Positions 32,060 through 40,853 of a stretch of 64,000 bases of DNA are shown here, one piece after another. The notes under the pieces are model-generated. The model saw nothing but the letters and a program-made list of their open reading frames with translations, was not told the DNA's origin and did not search any database. The translations under genes and the position numbers were made by a program. Location: positions 62,001 through 126,000 of the forward strand of contig CAKOWQ010000003.1 in the NCBI GenBank assembly GCA_934122395.1. Direction: 5' to 3'. The DNA is from an uncultured Bacilli bacterium. GTDB lineage: Bacteria; Bacillota_I; Bacilli_A; RF39; UBA660. Position 1 is the stretch's first letter; each line of letters begins with the position of its first letter.

Positions 32060-33871
32060 ATGAAAAAGAGAAATATAGCAATTATAGCGCATGTTGACCA
32101 TGGTAAAACTACATTAGTAGATGAAATATTAAAAACAAGTGGAACATTTCGTGATAATGAAGATTTAAGTAATGTTACTATGGATTCCAACCAAATAGAA
32201 AAAGAACGTGGTATTACTATTTTAGCTAAAACTACAGCAGTAGATTATAATGGATATCGTATTAATATATTAGATACTCCAGGACATGCTGACTTTGGTG
32301 GTGAAGTAGAACGTATCATGAACATGGTTGATGGTGTTTTATTAGTAGTTGATGCTTATGAAGGTACTATGCCTCAAACTAGATTCGTATTAAAAAAAGC
32401 ACTAGAAGCACATGTAAAACCAATTGTTGTAATTAACAAAGTAGATAAAGAATCTGCAAGATGTAAAGAAGTACTTGATGAAGTATTAGATTTATTTATT
32501 GATTTAGGTGCTGATGAAGATTGGCTAGACTTTAAAGTAGTTTATGCATCTGCTATTAATGGAACTTGTAGTTTAAGTGATGATTTAAGTACACAAACAC
32601 CAGGATTTACTGAATTACTTGATTTAATTATTAGTGAAATCCCTGCACCAAGTGGAGATCCTAATCTTGATTTACAATTTCAACCAGCATTATTAGATTA
32701 TAATGATTATGTAGGAAGAATTGGTATTGGTAGAGTTCATAATGGTAAAATTAAAGTAGGTCAAATGGTTGACTGTATGAGACTTGATGGTTCAGTTAAA
32801 CAATTTAGAGTACAAAAATTATTTGGATATTTAGGATTAAAAAGAATTGAAATAGAAGAAGCAGAAGCAGGAGATATATGCGCTGTAGCAGGACTTATGG
32901 ATATTTCTGTAGGTGAAACTTTATGTGAAGCAGGTAAGAGAAATCCATTACCAATATTACATATAGATGAACCAACACTTCAAATGACTTTCGGTGTTAA
33001 TACTTCTCCATTTGTTGGTAGGGAAGGTAAAATATTAACAGCAAGAAAAATAGAAGAACGTTTAATTAAAGAAACTCAAAGAGATGTAAGTTTAAAAGTT
33101 AGACAAAATGATAGTGAATCATGGATTGTATCAGGTCGTGGTGAACTTCATTTAGGCATTTTAATAGAAAATATGCGTAGAGAAGGATTTGAATTACAAG
33201 TATCAAAACCTGCAGTTATCTTAAAAGAAGAAAATGGCGTTAAAATGGAACCATATGAAGAGTTAATGATCGATGCTCCTGAAGATACCGTAGGTACAGT
33301 TATTGAACAATTAGGTACTCGTGGTGCTATTATGGAAAGTATGACTAATGTTAATGGACAAGTTAAGATTGTTTATACTATTCCTTCACGTGGATTAATT
33401 GGATTTACTACTAACTTCTTAACATTAACTAAAGGTTACGGTATTATTAACCATACATTTAAAGAGTATCGTCCAGTTGCTAATGTTGAAGTAGGTGAAC
33501 GTAGTATTGGTGTTCTTGTTTCTATGGAAAATGGTAAAGCTACTGCTTATGCATTGGGTTCACTTGAAGAACGTGGTGTTATGTTTATTGAACCAGGTAC
33601 TGAAGTTTATGAAGGTATGATAGTAGGTGAACATAATAGAGATAATGATTTAGCAGTTAACGTTGTAAAAGGTAAGCAATTAACTAATATGCGTGCTGCT
33701 GGTAGTGATAAGACTGTTGTATTAAAACGTCCTAGACCAATTCCTTTGGAATATGCACTAGATTATATTAATTCAGATGAATTAGTAGAAATTACACCTT
33801 TAAGTATAAGACTTAGAAAAAGAATACTAAATACAGAGTTAAGAAAAAAAGCTGAAGCTAGAAACCAATAA
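32060..33871 (+). CDS. typA: Translational GTPase TypA/BipA
   Basis: 603 residues, full length. G-H-V-D-H-G-K-T (10-17) is the P-loop; D-T-P-G-H-A-D-F and N-K-V-D are the G3 and G4 motifs; the C-terminal half contains S-R-G-L-I-G-F-T, typical of BipA. It binds the ribosome and helps assembly of the large subunit and translation under stress. Own promoter, AAAGGGA ribosome site and a strong terminator: monocistronic. Confidence 0.97.
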   Translation: MKKRNIAIIAHVDHGKTTLVDEILKTSGTFRDNEDLSNVTMDSNQIEKERGITILAKTTAVDYNGYRINILDTPGHADFGGEVERIMNMVDGVLLVVDAYEGTMPQTRFVLKKALEAHVKPIVVINKVDKESARCKEVLDEVLDLFIDLGADEDWLDFKVVYASAINGTCSLSDDLSTQTPGFTELLDLIISEIPAPSGDPNLDLQFQPALLDYNDYVGRIGIGRVHNGKIKVGQMVDCMRLDGSVKQFRVQKLFGYLGLKRIEIEEAEAGDICAVAGLMDISVGETLCEAGKRNPLPILHIDEPTLQMTFGVNTSPFVGREGKILTARKIEERLIKETQRDVSLKVRQNDSESWIVSGRGELHLGILIENMRREGFELQVSKPAVILKEENGVKMEPYEELMIDAPEDTVGTVIEQLGTRGAIMESMTNVNGQVKIVYTIPSRGLIGFTTNFLTLTKGYGIINHTFKEYRPVANVEVGERSIGVLVSMENGKATAYALGSLEERGVMFIEPGTEVYEGMIVGEHNRDNDLAVNVVKGKQLTNMRAAGSDKTVVLKRPRPIPLEYALDYINSDELVEITPLSIRLRKRILNTELRKKAEARNQ

Positions 33872-33880
33872 TATAAATTA

Positions 33881-33918
33881 AAATGATGAAAACTAATTTG
33901 TTTTTTCATCATTTTTTT
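33881..33918 (+). terminator. Intrinsic terminator after typA
   Basis: AAATGATGAAAA and TTTTCATCATTT around a ten-base loop, then T-run. Confidence 0.85.
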
Positions 33919-33926
33919 GTTATACT
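33898..33926 (+). promoter_or_regulatory. Promoter nested in the typA terminator
   Basis: TTGTTT (33898-33903) lies in the loop and right arm of the terminator; 17 bases later TATACT (33921-33926). Confidence 0.55.
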
Positions 33927-33953
33927 AATAATATGTGGAAAGGATATGATTAT

Positions 33954-34493
33954 ATGGTAAAAGAACTTAAAACAAAGAAAGAGAAGTTAAGAGAAATTCC
34001 TAGAAAAAATTATATTATAGTTGGAGTTATATTTGTTGTAACTATTATTTTAGTTTTCTTTTTAAGAAGTTGGTATATATCATATCAGGATTATGCTAAA
34101 ACTATTCCAGTATTAAAGGGAGTTGTTAGTGAAGTGAGATATAATGAAGTTCATAATTACATAAGCGATAATCAAACAGTAATACTTTATATGGGGGTTG
34201 CTGATGATGAAGATTGCCGTAGTTTAGAAGTGTCTTTAAAGAGGCTTATTCAAAAAAGACATTTAAAAGATAAAATTGTTTATTTCAATATTACTGATGT
34301 AGCAGATAAAGATTTATTATTAAAAGAGATAAATGACAAGTATATTGTTAATGATAAGATCTATTCTTATCCTGCTATTATGTTGTTTGAAGATGGAAAG
34401 ATAGTTGACTTCAAGAGTAAAAATGCTAATAGTAATTTACTAATAAGTGATGTAGAACAAATTTTGGATGAATATGAAGTACATGGTGATTAG
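33954..34493 (+). CDS. Membrane-anchored thioredoxin-fold protein with a lone Cys
   Basis: 179 residues: basic N-terminus, one membrane helix (about 21-40), then a thioredoxin-like domain. V-I-L-Y-M-G-V and S-Y-P-A-I-M-L-F-E-D-G fit the first strand and the cis-Pro strand. Where thioredoxins have W-C-x-x-C, this has D-D-E-D-C, so only one Cys remains and normal dithiol exchange is unlikely. ATG at 33933 would sit at the transcription start; the ATG at 33954 has GGAAAGGA nine bases upstream. trmL follows after two bases. Confidence 0.65.
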   Translation: MVKELKTKKEKLREIPRKNYIIVGVIFVVTIILVFFLRSWYISYQDYAKTIPVLKGVVSEVRYNEVHNYISDNQTVILYMGVADDEDCRSLEVSLKRLIQKRHLKDKIVYFNITDVADKDLLLKEINDKYIVNDKIYSYPAIMLFEDGKIVDFKSKNANSNLLISDVEQILDEYEVHGD

Positions 34494-34495
34494 TT

Positions 34496-35005
34496 ATGTT
34501 AAATGTTGTGTTATATGAACCTGAGATACCTGGCAATACGGGTAATATTATGCGTACTTGTGTTGCTACTGGTACTAAATTACATTTGATTGAACCACTT
34601 GGTTTTTCACTTGATGAAAAGCATTTAATAAGAAGTGGTGTTAATTATATAGATAAATTAGATTATACTGTTTATAAGAATTTTGATGATTTTGCAAGTA
34701 AAAATAAAGGCACTTATTATTACTTTACTAGATATGGTCATAAACCTCATACTAGTTTTGATTATTCTAATAAAGATGAGAATATTTATTTAATATTTGG
34801 AAAAGAATCAACAGGAATTCCTAAAGAAATATTAAGACATGATTTAGATAGATGTATGCGTATTCCAATGACAAGTAACGTTAGAGCATTAAATTTATCT
34901 AATTGTGTTGCTATAGTGGTTTATGAAGCACTAAGACAGCAGAATTATCGAGATTTATTATTTGAAGAACCTCATAAAGACAAAGATTTTATTATTTTGG
35001 ATTAA
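34496..35005 (+). CDS. trmL: tRNA (cytidine/uridine-34 2'-O)-methyltransferase
   Basis: 169 residues. SPOUT-class methyltransferase with the trefoil-knot motifs N-T-G-N-I-M-R-T-C, F-G-K-E-S-T-G-I-P and M-T-S-N-V-R-A-L-N-L-S-N. It methylates the wobble ribose of tRNA-Leu isoacceptors using S-adenosylmethionine (TrmL/CspR group). GGTGAT in the end of the upstream gene is the ribosome site; two-base spacing shows an operon. Confidence 0.93.
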   Translation: MLNVVLYEPEIPGNTGNIMRTCVATGTKLHLIEPLGFSLDEKHLIRSGVNYIDKLDYTVYKNFDDFASKNKGTYYYFTRYGHKPHTSFDYSNKDENIYLIFGKESTGIPKEILRHDLDRCMRIPMTSNVRALNLSNCVAIVVYEALRQQNYRDLLFEEPHKDKDFIILD

Positions 35006-35011
35006 AATGTA

Positions 35012-35041
35012 TTGACAACTTAATATTCTAAGTGTTATGAT
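35012..35041 (+). promoter_or_regulatory. Promoter of the tRNA-Ala gene
   Basis: TTGACA (35012-35017), 18 bases, TATGAT (35036-35041) with a TGT extension just before it. A GAGTTG/CAACTC hairpin at 35051-35067 lies in the tRNA 5' leader. Confidence 0.65.
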
Positions 35042-35071
35042 GTTATCACTGAGTTGAATTACAACTCATAT

Positions 35072-35147
35072 GGGGCATTAGCTCAGCTGGGAGAGCGCCA
35101 CGTTTGCACCGTGGAGGTCAGCGGTTCGATCCCGCTATGCTCCACCA
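35072..35147 (+). tRNA. tRNA-Ala (anticodon TGC)
   Basis: 76 bases with encoded CCA. Acceptor GGGGCAT pairs with ATGCTCC (one G-U), anticodon stem CCACG/CGTGG (35098-35102 with 35110-35114), loop TTTGCAC with anticodon TGC at 35105-35107, and T-loop GGTTCGATCC. Confidence 0.97.
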
Positions 35148-35160
35148 TATTGAAATTAAG

Positions 35161-35182
35161 CGACTTAGTAAGTCGTTTTTTT
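35161..35182 (+). terminator. Intrinsic terminator of the tRNA gene
   Basis: CGACTT, loop AGT, AAGTCG and a T-run. Confidence 0.85.
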
Positions 35183-35202
35183 GTTGTATAATAGGTGGTA
35201 AT

Positions 35203-35562
35203 ATGATTAATAATGATATTGATAATTTATTTGAAAGGCTATCTAAATCTAGTTTTAGAAGTAAATTTAGGCTTAAAGATAAAGATATATTATATGTAAA
35301 AGAAAAAGGTATAGATAAGATTAGAAGTCATGCTATAGACTTTATTTCTAAAAGATTAGCACCGTGTAATTTACCTAATGATGGAAAACAGACTCCGATG
35401 CGTGGACATCCTGTTTTTATTGCTCAACATGCTACTGCTACTTGTTGTAGAAGTTGTTTATATAAATGGTATCATATCCTTCCTGATCATGATTTAACTA
35501 ACAACGAAGTTAATTATATAGTAGATGTAATTATGAAGTGGATTAATAATCAAATTAAATAA
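35203..35562 (+). CDS. DUF4186 family protein
   Basis: 119 residues. The stretch from R-L-K-D-K-D through D-G-K-Q-T-P-M-R-G-H-P-V-F-I-A-Q-H-A-T-A-T-C-C-R-x-C-L-Y-K-W matches the DUF4186 family, a small widespread group of unknown function; His, Cys and Gln/His residues suggest a metal or nucleic-acid site. The frame is open back into the tRNA gene, which is rejected: the ATG at 35203 has AGGTGG upstream and TATAAT at 35187-35192. Confidence 0.8.
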   Translation: MINNDIDNLFERLSKSSFRSKFRLKDKDILYVKEKGIDKIRSHAIDFISKRLAPCNLPNDGKQTPMRGHPVFIAQHATATCCRSCLYKWYHILPDHDLTNNEVNYIVDVIMKWINNQIK

Positions 35563-35576
35563 ATGTATTAAAGTGT

Positions 35577-35606
35577 AAAGCAATTTTGTTACTATATTGC
35601 TTTTTT
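35577..35606 (+). terminator. Intrinsic terminator
   Basis: AAAGCAAT and ATTGCTTT around an eleven-base loop, then T-run. Confidence 0.75.
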
Positions 35607-35648
35607 TAATTGGTATGATAAAATATCTTTGAAAAGAGGAGCGGTATT

Positions 35649-36362
35649 ATGAAAGCGTTAGTAATTATTCCTTGTTACAATGAAGAAAAAAGTATTGTAA
35701 ATACGGTAAAAAAGATAGAAGATACTAAAATAAAAGGAGTTACATTAGATTATATAGTTATTAATGATGGATCTAATGATAATACTAAACAAATATTAAT
35801 AGATAATAAAATTAATTATATAGATTTACCATTTAATTTAGGAATAGGAGGGGCTGTTCAAACTGGTTATAAATATGCTTATTATAACGATTATGATATA
35901 GCTATTCAGTTTGATGGCGATGGCCAACATGATGCTTCTTATATAAAAGACTTAATTGATGAAATAAAGAAGGGTAATGATATAGTAATAGGTTCTAGAT
36001 TTGTAAGTGAATTAAGTACTTTTAAATCTACTAGATTAAGACGTCTTGGGATTAATTTTTTATCTAAATTAATTGAGTTTGTAACAGCTAAAAGAATATA
36101 TGATCCTACTAGTGGATTTAGAGCTTGTAATAAAAAAATAATAGAACTATTCTCTTTTAATTATCCAATAGATTATCCTGAACCAGATACTATTGTAACA
36201 GTAATAAAAAAGGGATATGAAGTAAGTGAAATTCCAGTAAAGATGAATAAAAGAGAAAATGGAAAGAGTTCAATTAATCCAATTAAATCTATCTATTATA
36301 TGATTAAGGTTAGCCTAGCAATAATAATTGCAGCTACATCTTTTAAGAAAGGAAATGATTAA
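35649..36362 (+). CDS. Family 2 glycosyltransferase, polyprenyl-phosphate sugar synthase type
   Basis: 237 residues. GT-A fold motifs I-P-C-Y-N-E-E, V-I-N-D-G-S-N-D and D-G-D-G-Q-H (metal-binding DxD-like), close to dolichol-phosphate mannosyltransferase. One C-terminal hydrophobic stretch (about 213-231). It would load a sugar from a nucleotide onto undecaprenyl phosphate at the inner membrane face. DUF2304 and a GtrA-domain gene follow in the same direction, the usual set for lipid-linked sugar flipping and glycan decoration. AGAGGAG ribosome site. Confidence 0.85.
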   Translation: MKALVIIPCYNEEKSIVNTVKKIEDTKIKGVTLDYIVINDGSNDNTKQILIDNKINYIDLPFNLGIGGAVQTGYKYAYYNDYDIAIQFDGDGQHDASYIKDLIDEIKKGNDIVIGSRFVSELSTFKSTRLRRLGINFLSKLIEFVTAKRIYDPTSGFRACNKKIIELFSFNYPIDYPEPDTIVTVIKKGYEVSEIPVKMNKRENGKSSINPIKSIYYMIKVSLAIIIAATSFKKGND

Positions 36363-36363
36363 T

Positions 36364-36702
36364 ATGCCAGCAAGACTAGTTGCTATACTTATAATAATTG
36401 CATTATTATTTGTTATATATGTATGGCGTAATGTTGTAAAAAGAAAATTAATTATTAAATATGCGCTTCTTTGGTTACTATTTAGTTTATCAATGATAGT
36501 TGCTGTTTTAATACCAGACTTATTAAAAACTATTTGTAATTGGGTAGGTATAGCAACGGTATCAAACTTTATATTTTTCTTAGGTTTTGGACTTTTATTA
36601 TTTATAACATTTGTTTTAAGTGAAATAGTATCTAATCAAAAAGTTAAAATAACAACTTTAGCTCAAGAAGTTGCAATACTAAAACACCAAGAAAGAAAAT
36701 AG
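36364..36702 (+). CDS. DUF2304 family membrane protein
   Basis: 112 residues, three hydrophobic helices and a short cytoplasmic tail. Small DUF2304 proteins regularly sit beside GT2 enzymes of this type and are thought to assist them. ATG at 36364 with AAAGGA eight bases upstream, one base after the GT2 stop; an in-frame start 12 codons earlier lies within the GT2 gene and is rejected. Confidence 0.75.
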   Translation: MPARLVAILIIIALLFVIYVWRNVVKRKLIIKYALLWLLFSLSMIVAVLIPDLLKTICNWVGIATVSNFIFFLGFGLLLFITFVLSEIVSNQKVKITTLAQEVAILKHQERK

Positions 36703-36712
36703 GTAATTAATT

Positions 36713-38935
36713 ATGGAAAAAATATTAGATCTTATAAAAAAATATAAACTATTTTTAAAGTATATTGTATCAGCTGGGATATCTTTTGTTTTAGATTTAT
36801 CACTTTTTACAGTATTTTCCATTTTATTAAAAGGAAATAAAGTAGTTAATTATATTTTAATTGCTACTATCTTAGCTAGAATTATTTCTTCACTAATTAA
36901 TTATTTACTAAATAGAAATAGTGTATTTAAGAAAAATGATAAGGTAATGGATGCTAATACATTAATTAAGTATTATGTACTAGTGGTAATCCAAATGTTT
37001 GTATCTGCTACTTTAGTAAGTCTAATTTATGATGCTACTAATATATATGAAACAGTTATTAAAATTCCAATTGAAATAATACTATTTTTGGTTAATTACT
37101 TTGTTCAAAAGAAATTTATTTTTAATGATAAGGTAAAAAAAATAGAGTGGAGTAAGCATACTAATCTAATTAGTGTTTTATTAGGTATAATTACAACTTT
37201 TAGTCTTTTGTTTCAAGTAACATCTAAGCTTAAGTTTACACGTAGTAATACTATGATGATGACTTATGTTGTATTAGCTGTTTTACTAATATGCTTTTAT
37301 AAAAAATATTTATTTAAATTTGAAAATAAATTAACGTATTCAATTATTTCGATAATTTTCAGTTTATTAATGGTATTTGGATATAGTTATGATGTAGTAC
37401 ATAATGCCTCTTTAGTAACTGGAAATATTGCTTTAATTATTTTTTCAATATTAAAGTTTATCGGATATTATACCCTTTTTAATACTAGTATTAAATTATT
37501 TGATAATGTAGTTAAAAAAAGTAAGTTAAAAAATAAAAAATTACCTAAAATATTTGACTTATTTGATAAGCATCCTTTTATGTTTAGCTTTATAGTTATT
37601 TTAATATGTTACCTACCATATATAATAGCATTTTATCCAGTAATTATTAATTATGATGCTGCTAATCAAATAAAAGAGGTTATGGGGATGCATACTAGAT
37701 ATATGGATAGTGTAGTATTATTAAATCCTAATGTAACTCTTACTAATTTTAATCCTCTTATTCATACGTTATTACTAGGTGGATTATTTAAATTTGGTTA
37801 TTTAATAGGCAATGTTAACTTTGGAATGTTTTTATATTCTATAGTACAGTTAAGTATTGTTATAAGTGTTTTTGCTTATTCTATATATTATTTAAAGAAG
37901 TTAAAAGTCAATAATACTTTAATTTTAGTTGTTTTAGGAATATATTCTTTAGTACCGCTATTTCCTTTATATACGATGACTGCTGTTAAAGATGTTATAT
38001 TCTCATCACTTGTATTTCTTTATGTAATTATGTTATATGATATGTTGAAATTTAAATGGAGTAAGAAAAAGTATATAGGATTTGCATTTTTAGTATTGTT
38101 AATTATCTTATTTAGAAATAATGGTATATATACAATTATTCTATCACTTCCTGTTGTATGCATTTTAAAGAAAGAATTAATGCTACCAATCATTCTTGTA
38201 TTAGTATTTAATATTGGAATGTATATTGGTTATAACAAAATATTATTACCTCACTATGAAATTGCTAATACAAGTGTTAGAGAAATGTTATCAGTGCCTT
38301 TTCAGCAAACTGCAAGACTAGCTAAATATTATGATGAAGAAATTAGTGATGAAGATAAAAAAACAATTGATAAAGTCTTAGGATATAATGATTTAGGTGA
38401 AAGATATCGTACTGATTTATCTGATCCTGTTAAAAATAAATTTAATAAGTATACAACAGATGAAGAATTAAAAGATTATTTTAAAGTATGGTTTAAGTAT
38501 TTATTAAAAAGACCAGTTGTATATATTGATGCAACCATAAGTAATATGTATGGATATTTTTATCCTAATACTAGTGCTTGGTATGTATATACTGATTTAA
38601 ATCATAAATTACCTGAGGCTGGTTTTGATTATCATTATAATAATTTATCTTATTTAAGAATTGGATTAAAAGGCATTGCAGAAGCTTTTCCTTATATTCC
38701 AGTAATTGGTGCTATTAGTAATATAGGAATAGTAGTTTGGATTCATATTTTATTAATAGGTATGTTAATAGTTAATAAAATGAAAAAATATATAGTGGTA
38801 TTATTGCCATCATTGACATTTATTTTAGTATGTATTGTAGGACCTGCTAATACGTATTTTAGATATGTATTGCCATGTGTTTTTGCACTACCAACAATAA
38901 TTTGTATTTTGTATAATGAACTAAAAAATAATTAG
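36713..38935 (+). CDS. GtrA flippase-like domain fused to a DUF6020-type multi-spanning membrane protein
   Basis: 740 residues. Residues 1-140 are a GtrA domain (four helices, F-L-K-Y-I-V-S-A-G, N-Y-L-L-N-R-N-S-V-F and F-V-Q-K-K-F-I-F), known from translocation of polyprenyl-linked sugars. A second block of helices (150-265) links to a large domain (about 290-735) with P-V-I-I-N-Y-D-A-A-N-Q and R-N-N-G-I-Y-T that resembles the DUF6020 family, probably a GT-C-like transferase. One polypeptide may therefore flip and then transfer the sugar made by the GT2 enzyme upstream. I saw no frame break that would make the fusion artificial. Confidence 0.7.
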   Translation: MEKILDLIKKYKLFLKYIVSAGISFVLDLSLFTVFSILLKGNKVVNYILIATILARIISSLINYLLNRNSVFKKNDKVMDANTLIKYYVLVVIQMFVSATLVSLIYDATNIYETVIKIPIEIILFLVNYFVQKKFIFNDKVKKIEWSKHTNLISVLLGIITTFSLLFQVTSKLKFTRSNTMMMTYVVLAVLLICFYKKYLFKFENKLTYSIISIIFSLLMVFGYSYDVVHNASLVTGNIALIIFSILKFIGYYTLFNTSIKLFDNVVKKSKLKNKKLPKIFDLFDKHPFMFSFIVILICYLPYIIAFYPVIINYDAANQIKEVMGMHTRYMDSVVLLNPNVTLTNFNPLIHTLLLGGLFKFGYLIGNVNFGMFLYSIVQLSIVISVFAYSIYYLKKLKVNNTLILVVLGIYSLVPLFPLYTMTAVKDVIFSSLVFLYVIMLYDMLKFKWSKKKYIGFAFLVLLIILFRNNGIYTIILSLPVVCILKKELMLPIILVLVFNIGMYIGYNKILLPHYEIANTSVREMLSVPFQQTARLAKYYDEEISDEDKKTIDKVLGYNDLGERYRTDLSDPVKNKFNKYTTDEELKDYFKVWFKYLLKRPVVYIDATISNMYGYFYPNTSAWYVYTDLNHKLPEAGFDYHYNNLSYLRIGLKGIAEAFPYIPVIGAISNIGIVVWIHILLIGMLIVNKMKKYIVVLLPSLTFILVCIVGPANTYFRYVLPCVFALPTIICILYNELKNN

Positions 38936-38950
38936 TTCATTTTCTTTTTT
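38915..38950 (+). terminator. Terminator overlapping the end of the GtrA-DUF6020 gene
   Basis: AATGAACTAA and TTAGTTCATT, perfect ten-base stem that includes the last codons and stop, then T-run. Confidence 0.85.
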
Positions 38951-38983
38951 TAGCATGTTATAATGAGATAGTAGAGGTTATGT

Positions 38984-40609
38984 ATGAAGAATATTTTTAG
39001 TAAAAAAATAATTATAATATTTGTTATAACATTGAGTATTATGTTAGTAATATCTAGTATTTTGTTATATTTCTTTTTGAAAAATCAACGTCTTACTTTT
39101 TCTTTAGTGGGTGATGAAGTAGTAACCTTAAAAGTTTATCAAAATTATAATGATTTAGGTGCTACAGTAAAAGTTGGGAATAAGGATTTATCCAATCAAG
39201 TGGTAGTTGATTACTCGATGATTGATATTACAAAACTAGGTAAGTATGAGGTTAAGTATAAAGTTAATTATGATGATAAAGAGTATACTTTTACAAGATA
39301 TGTTGAAGTAGTTGATGATGAAGCACCTGTTATAACATTAAATGGTGATGAAGAAATAAATATTGTTGTAGGTAATAGTTATAATGATCCTGGATACAAT
39401 GTAGTTGATAATTATGATAGTAAAGCAAGTAATAAAATTTTAATTGATAACAAAGTTAATATTAATCAAGTTGGTGTATATGAAGTTATCTATAAAGTAA
39501 CTGACGATAGTGGAAATACAGCGACTAAAATAAGACGTGTAAATGTTTTACCAAATGGTGATATTACAAACGTTACAGATTTAATGGAATCTAATTTGAT
39601 TTCTGATATGAAATTTATTGATGATGGAATTTATTTAAGAGGCTATTTAAAAAACAATAATGGTAGTTTTAAGCTTAGATTTTGTGATAAGAATAAGAAA
39701 AATTGTACAAGCTATGATTTAAATAAAGAGGATAAGTATTATTATAATGGAGAAGTTAATTTAACGAATTTAAAAGATGGTACTTATTATATGTGGATTT
39801 CTTCAGTTAATGATGAAAAAGTAGTTAATAAATTAGAAATGCAATATCAAATAGTAAGAGCAAAACTAGGTGATAAACTTGTAACTTTTTCTTATGATAA
39901 TAATAATGTCAAAGTAAAAGTTGAAGAATTTGAATATAGGTATGATATTTTAATTGATCCAGGACATGGTGGAAGTGATCCAGGAGCTTCTAATTCTGTT
40001 ATTGACGAAAAAGCACTTAATTTGGAACAATCTTTATATGAGAAAAAAAGGTATGAAGAACACGGCCTAAAAGTTTTATTATTAAGAGAAGATGAGACTT
40101 ATGGTATTACTATGGGAGATAGTACTTGGCCCGCTGTAAGAAGAAAAGCTTATGCTTTAGGATTTTATGGAGTAGTATCTAAAGTAACTTATAGTAATCA
40201 TCATAATAGTAGTGATGACTTATCTATTTCAGGATGGGAAATTATTATCCCTGCATCAAGCACTAAAGAGGAAATGAATGATATTTACACTGTAGGTGAT
40301 AGCTGGAGTAAATCTTATATTAAACAAGAAGATCATATAAGAATTTATACAAGAAACTATAATACTGGTTCAATTCTAACAAAAGAAGAAGATAAAAAAT
40401 ATGATTTTACTGATTATTATGCAGTTATTAGAATACCATATCAGTTATTTAATATTAAAAACGTTTTATATGAAGGCGCATATTTAAGTAACGAAAGAGA
40501 TTTTAATTGGTATTATACAGATAAAAATTGGATTCAAATGAGTGAAGAGAAGATTAAAGTTTACGTTGAAAAACTTGGCAAGAAATATATTGCTCCACAA
40601 AACATATAA
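38984..40609 (+). CDS. Exported N-acetylmuramoyl-L-alanine amidase with Ig-like DUF5011 domain
   Basis: 541 residues. N-terminal membrane helix (about 8-32), two beta-sandwich domains (about 40-190; the second has A-P-V-I-T-L-N-G-D and V-I-Y-K-V-T-D-D-S-G-N, typical of DUF5011), a further beta domain, and a C-terminal Amidase_3 zinc domain: D-P-G-H-G-G (first His), E-K-A-L-N-L-E (Glu), S-N-H-H-N-S (second His) and a final Y-E-G-A-Y-L-S-N Glu. It cuts the bond between MurNAc and the stem peptide outside the cell while remaining anchored. AGAGGT ribosome site; TATAAT at 38959-38964. Confidence 0.85.
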   Translation: MKNIFSKKIIIIFVITLSIMLVISSILLYFFLKNQRLTFSLVGDEVVTLKVYQNYNDLGATVKVGNKDLSNQVVVDYSMIDITKLGKYEVKYKVNYDDKEYTFTRYVEVVDDEAPVITLNGDEEINIVVGNSYNDPGYNVVDNYDSKASNKILIDNKVNINQVGVYEVIYKVTDDSGNTATKIRRVNVLPNGDITNVTDLMESNLISDMKFIDDGIYLRGYLKNNNGSFKLRFCDKNKKNCTSYDLNKEDKYYYNGEVNLTNLKDGTYYMWISSVNDEKVVNKLEMQYQIVRAKLGDKLVTFSYDNNNVKVKVEEFEYRYDILIDPGHGGSDPGASNSVIDEKALNLEQSLYEKKRYEEHGLKVLLLREDETYGITMGDSTWPAVRRKAYALGFYGVVSKVTYSNHHNSSDDLSISGWEIIIPASSTKEEMNDIYTVGDSWSKSYIKQEDHIRIYTRNYNTGSILTKEEDKKYDFTDYYAVIRIPYQLFNIKNVLYEGAYLSNERDFNWYYTDKNWIQMSEEKIKVYVEKLGKKYIAPQNI

Positions 40610-40629
40610 TATTTATTATATGTTTTTTT
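40602..40629 (+). terminator. Intrinsic terminator after the amidase gene
   Basis: ACATATAAT and ATTATATGT, then T-run; overlaps the stop codon. Confidence 0.8.
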
Positions 40630-40697
40630 ATGTAAACCTATCAAATTTTATTATTTGTTTTCTTATTATTTAGAATTTCATATGTTATAATCATTAT

Positions 40698-40853
40698 AGA
40701 ATAGGTAGAGACAGTGATTTTTATGGTGAATGTTAATCTTAGTTGACAAAGTTCCTGTTTGAATTGCTAGACTTACCAAATGAAAAATGATATTATTGAG
40801 CCATTAAATTTGATTGGGGATTTAATGCTCAAAGAGTTAGGTGAGGTGTTTAT
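40698..40853 (+). promoter_or_regulatory. Long structured 5' leader of the XRE/LemA operon
   Basis: TATAAT at 40686-40691 places the start near 40698, leaving about 155 untranslated bases. The 3' part is a long hairpin, 40796-40809 with 40820-40832 and one bulged C, ending just before the GGTGAGG ribosome site. CAAA/TTTG and GGTA/TACC pairings are possible upstream. It does not match a riboswitch class I know (T-box, c-di-GMP, ZTP, fluoride). Confidence 0.4.

Noticed and set aside
35104..35202. Open frame running from the tRNA-Ala gene into the DUF4186 gene
   Set aside because: It overlaps a well-folded tRNA and its terminator; AGGTGG and TATAAT mark the ATG at 35203.
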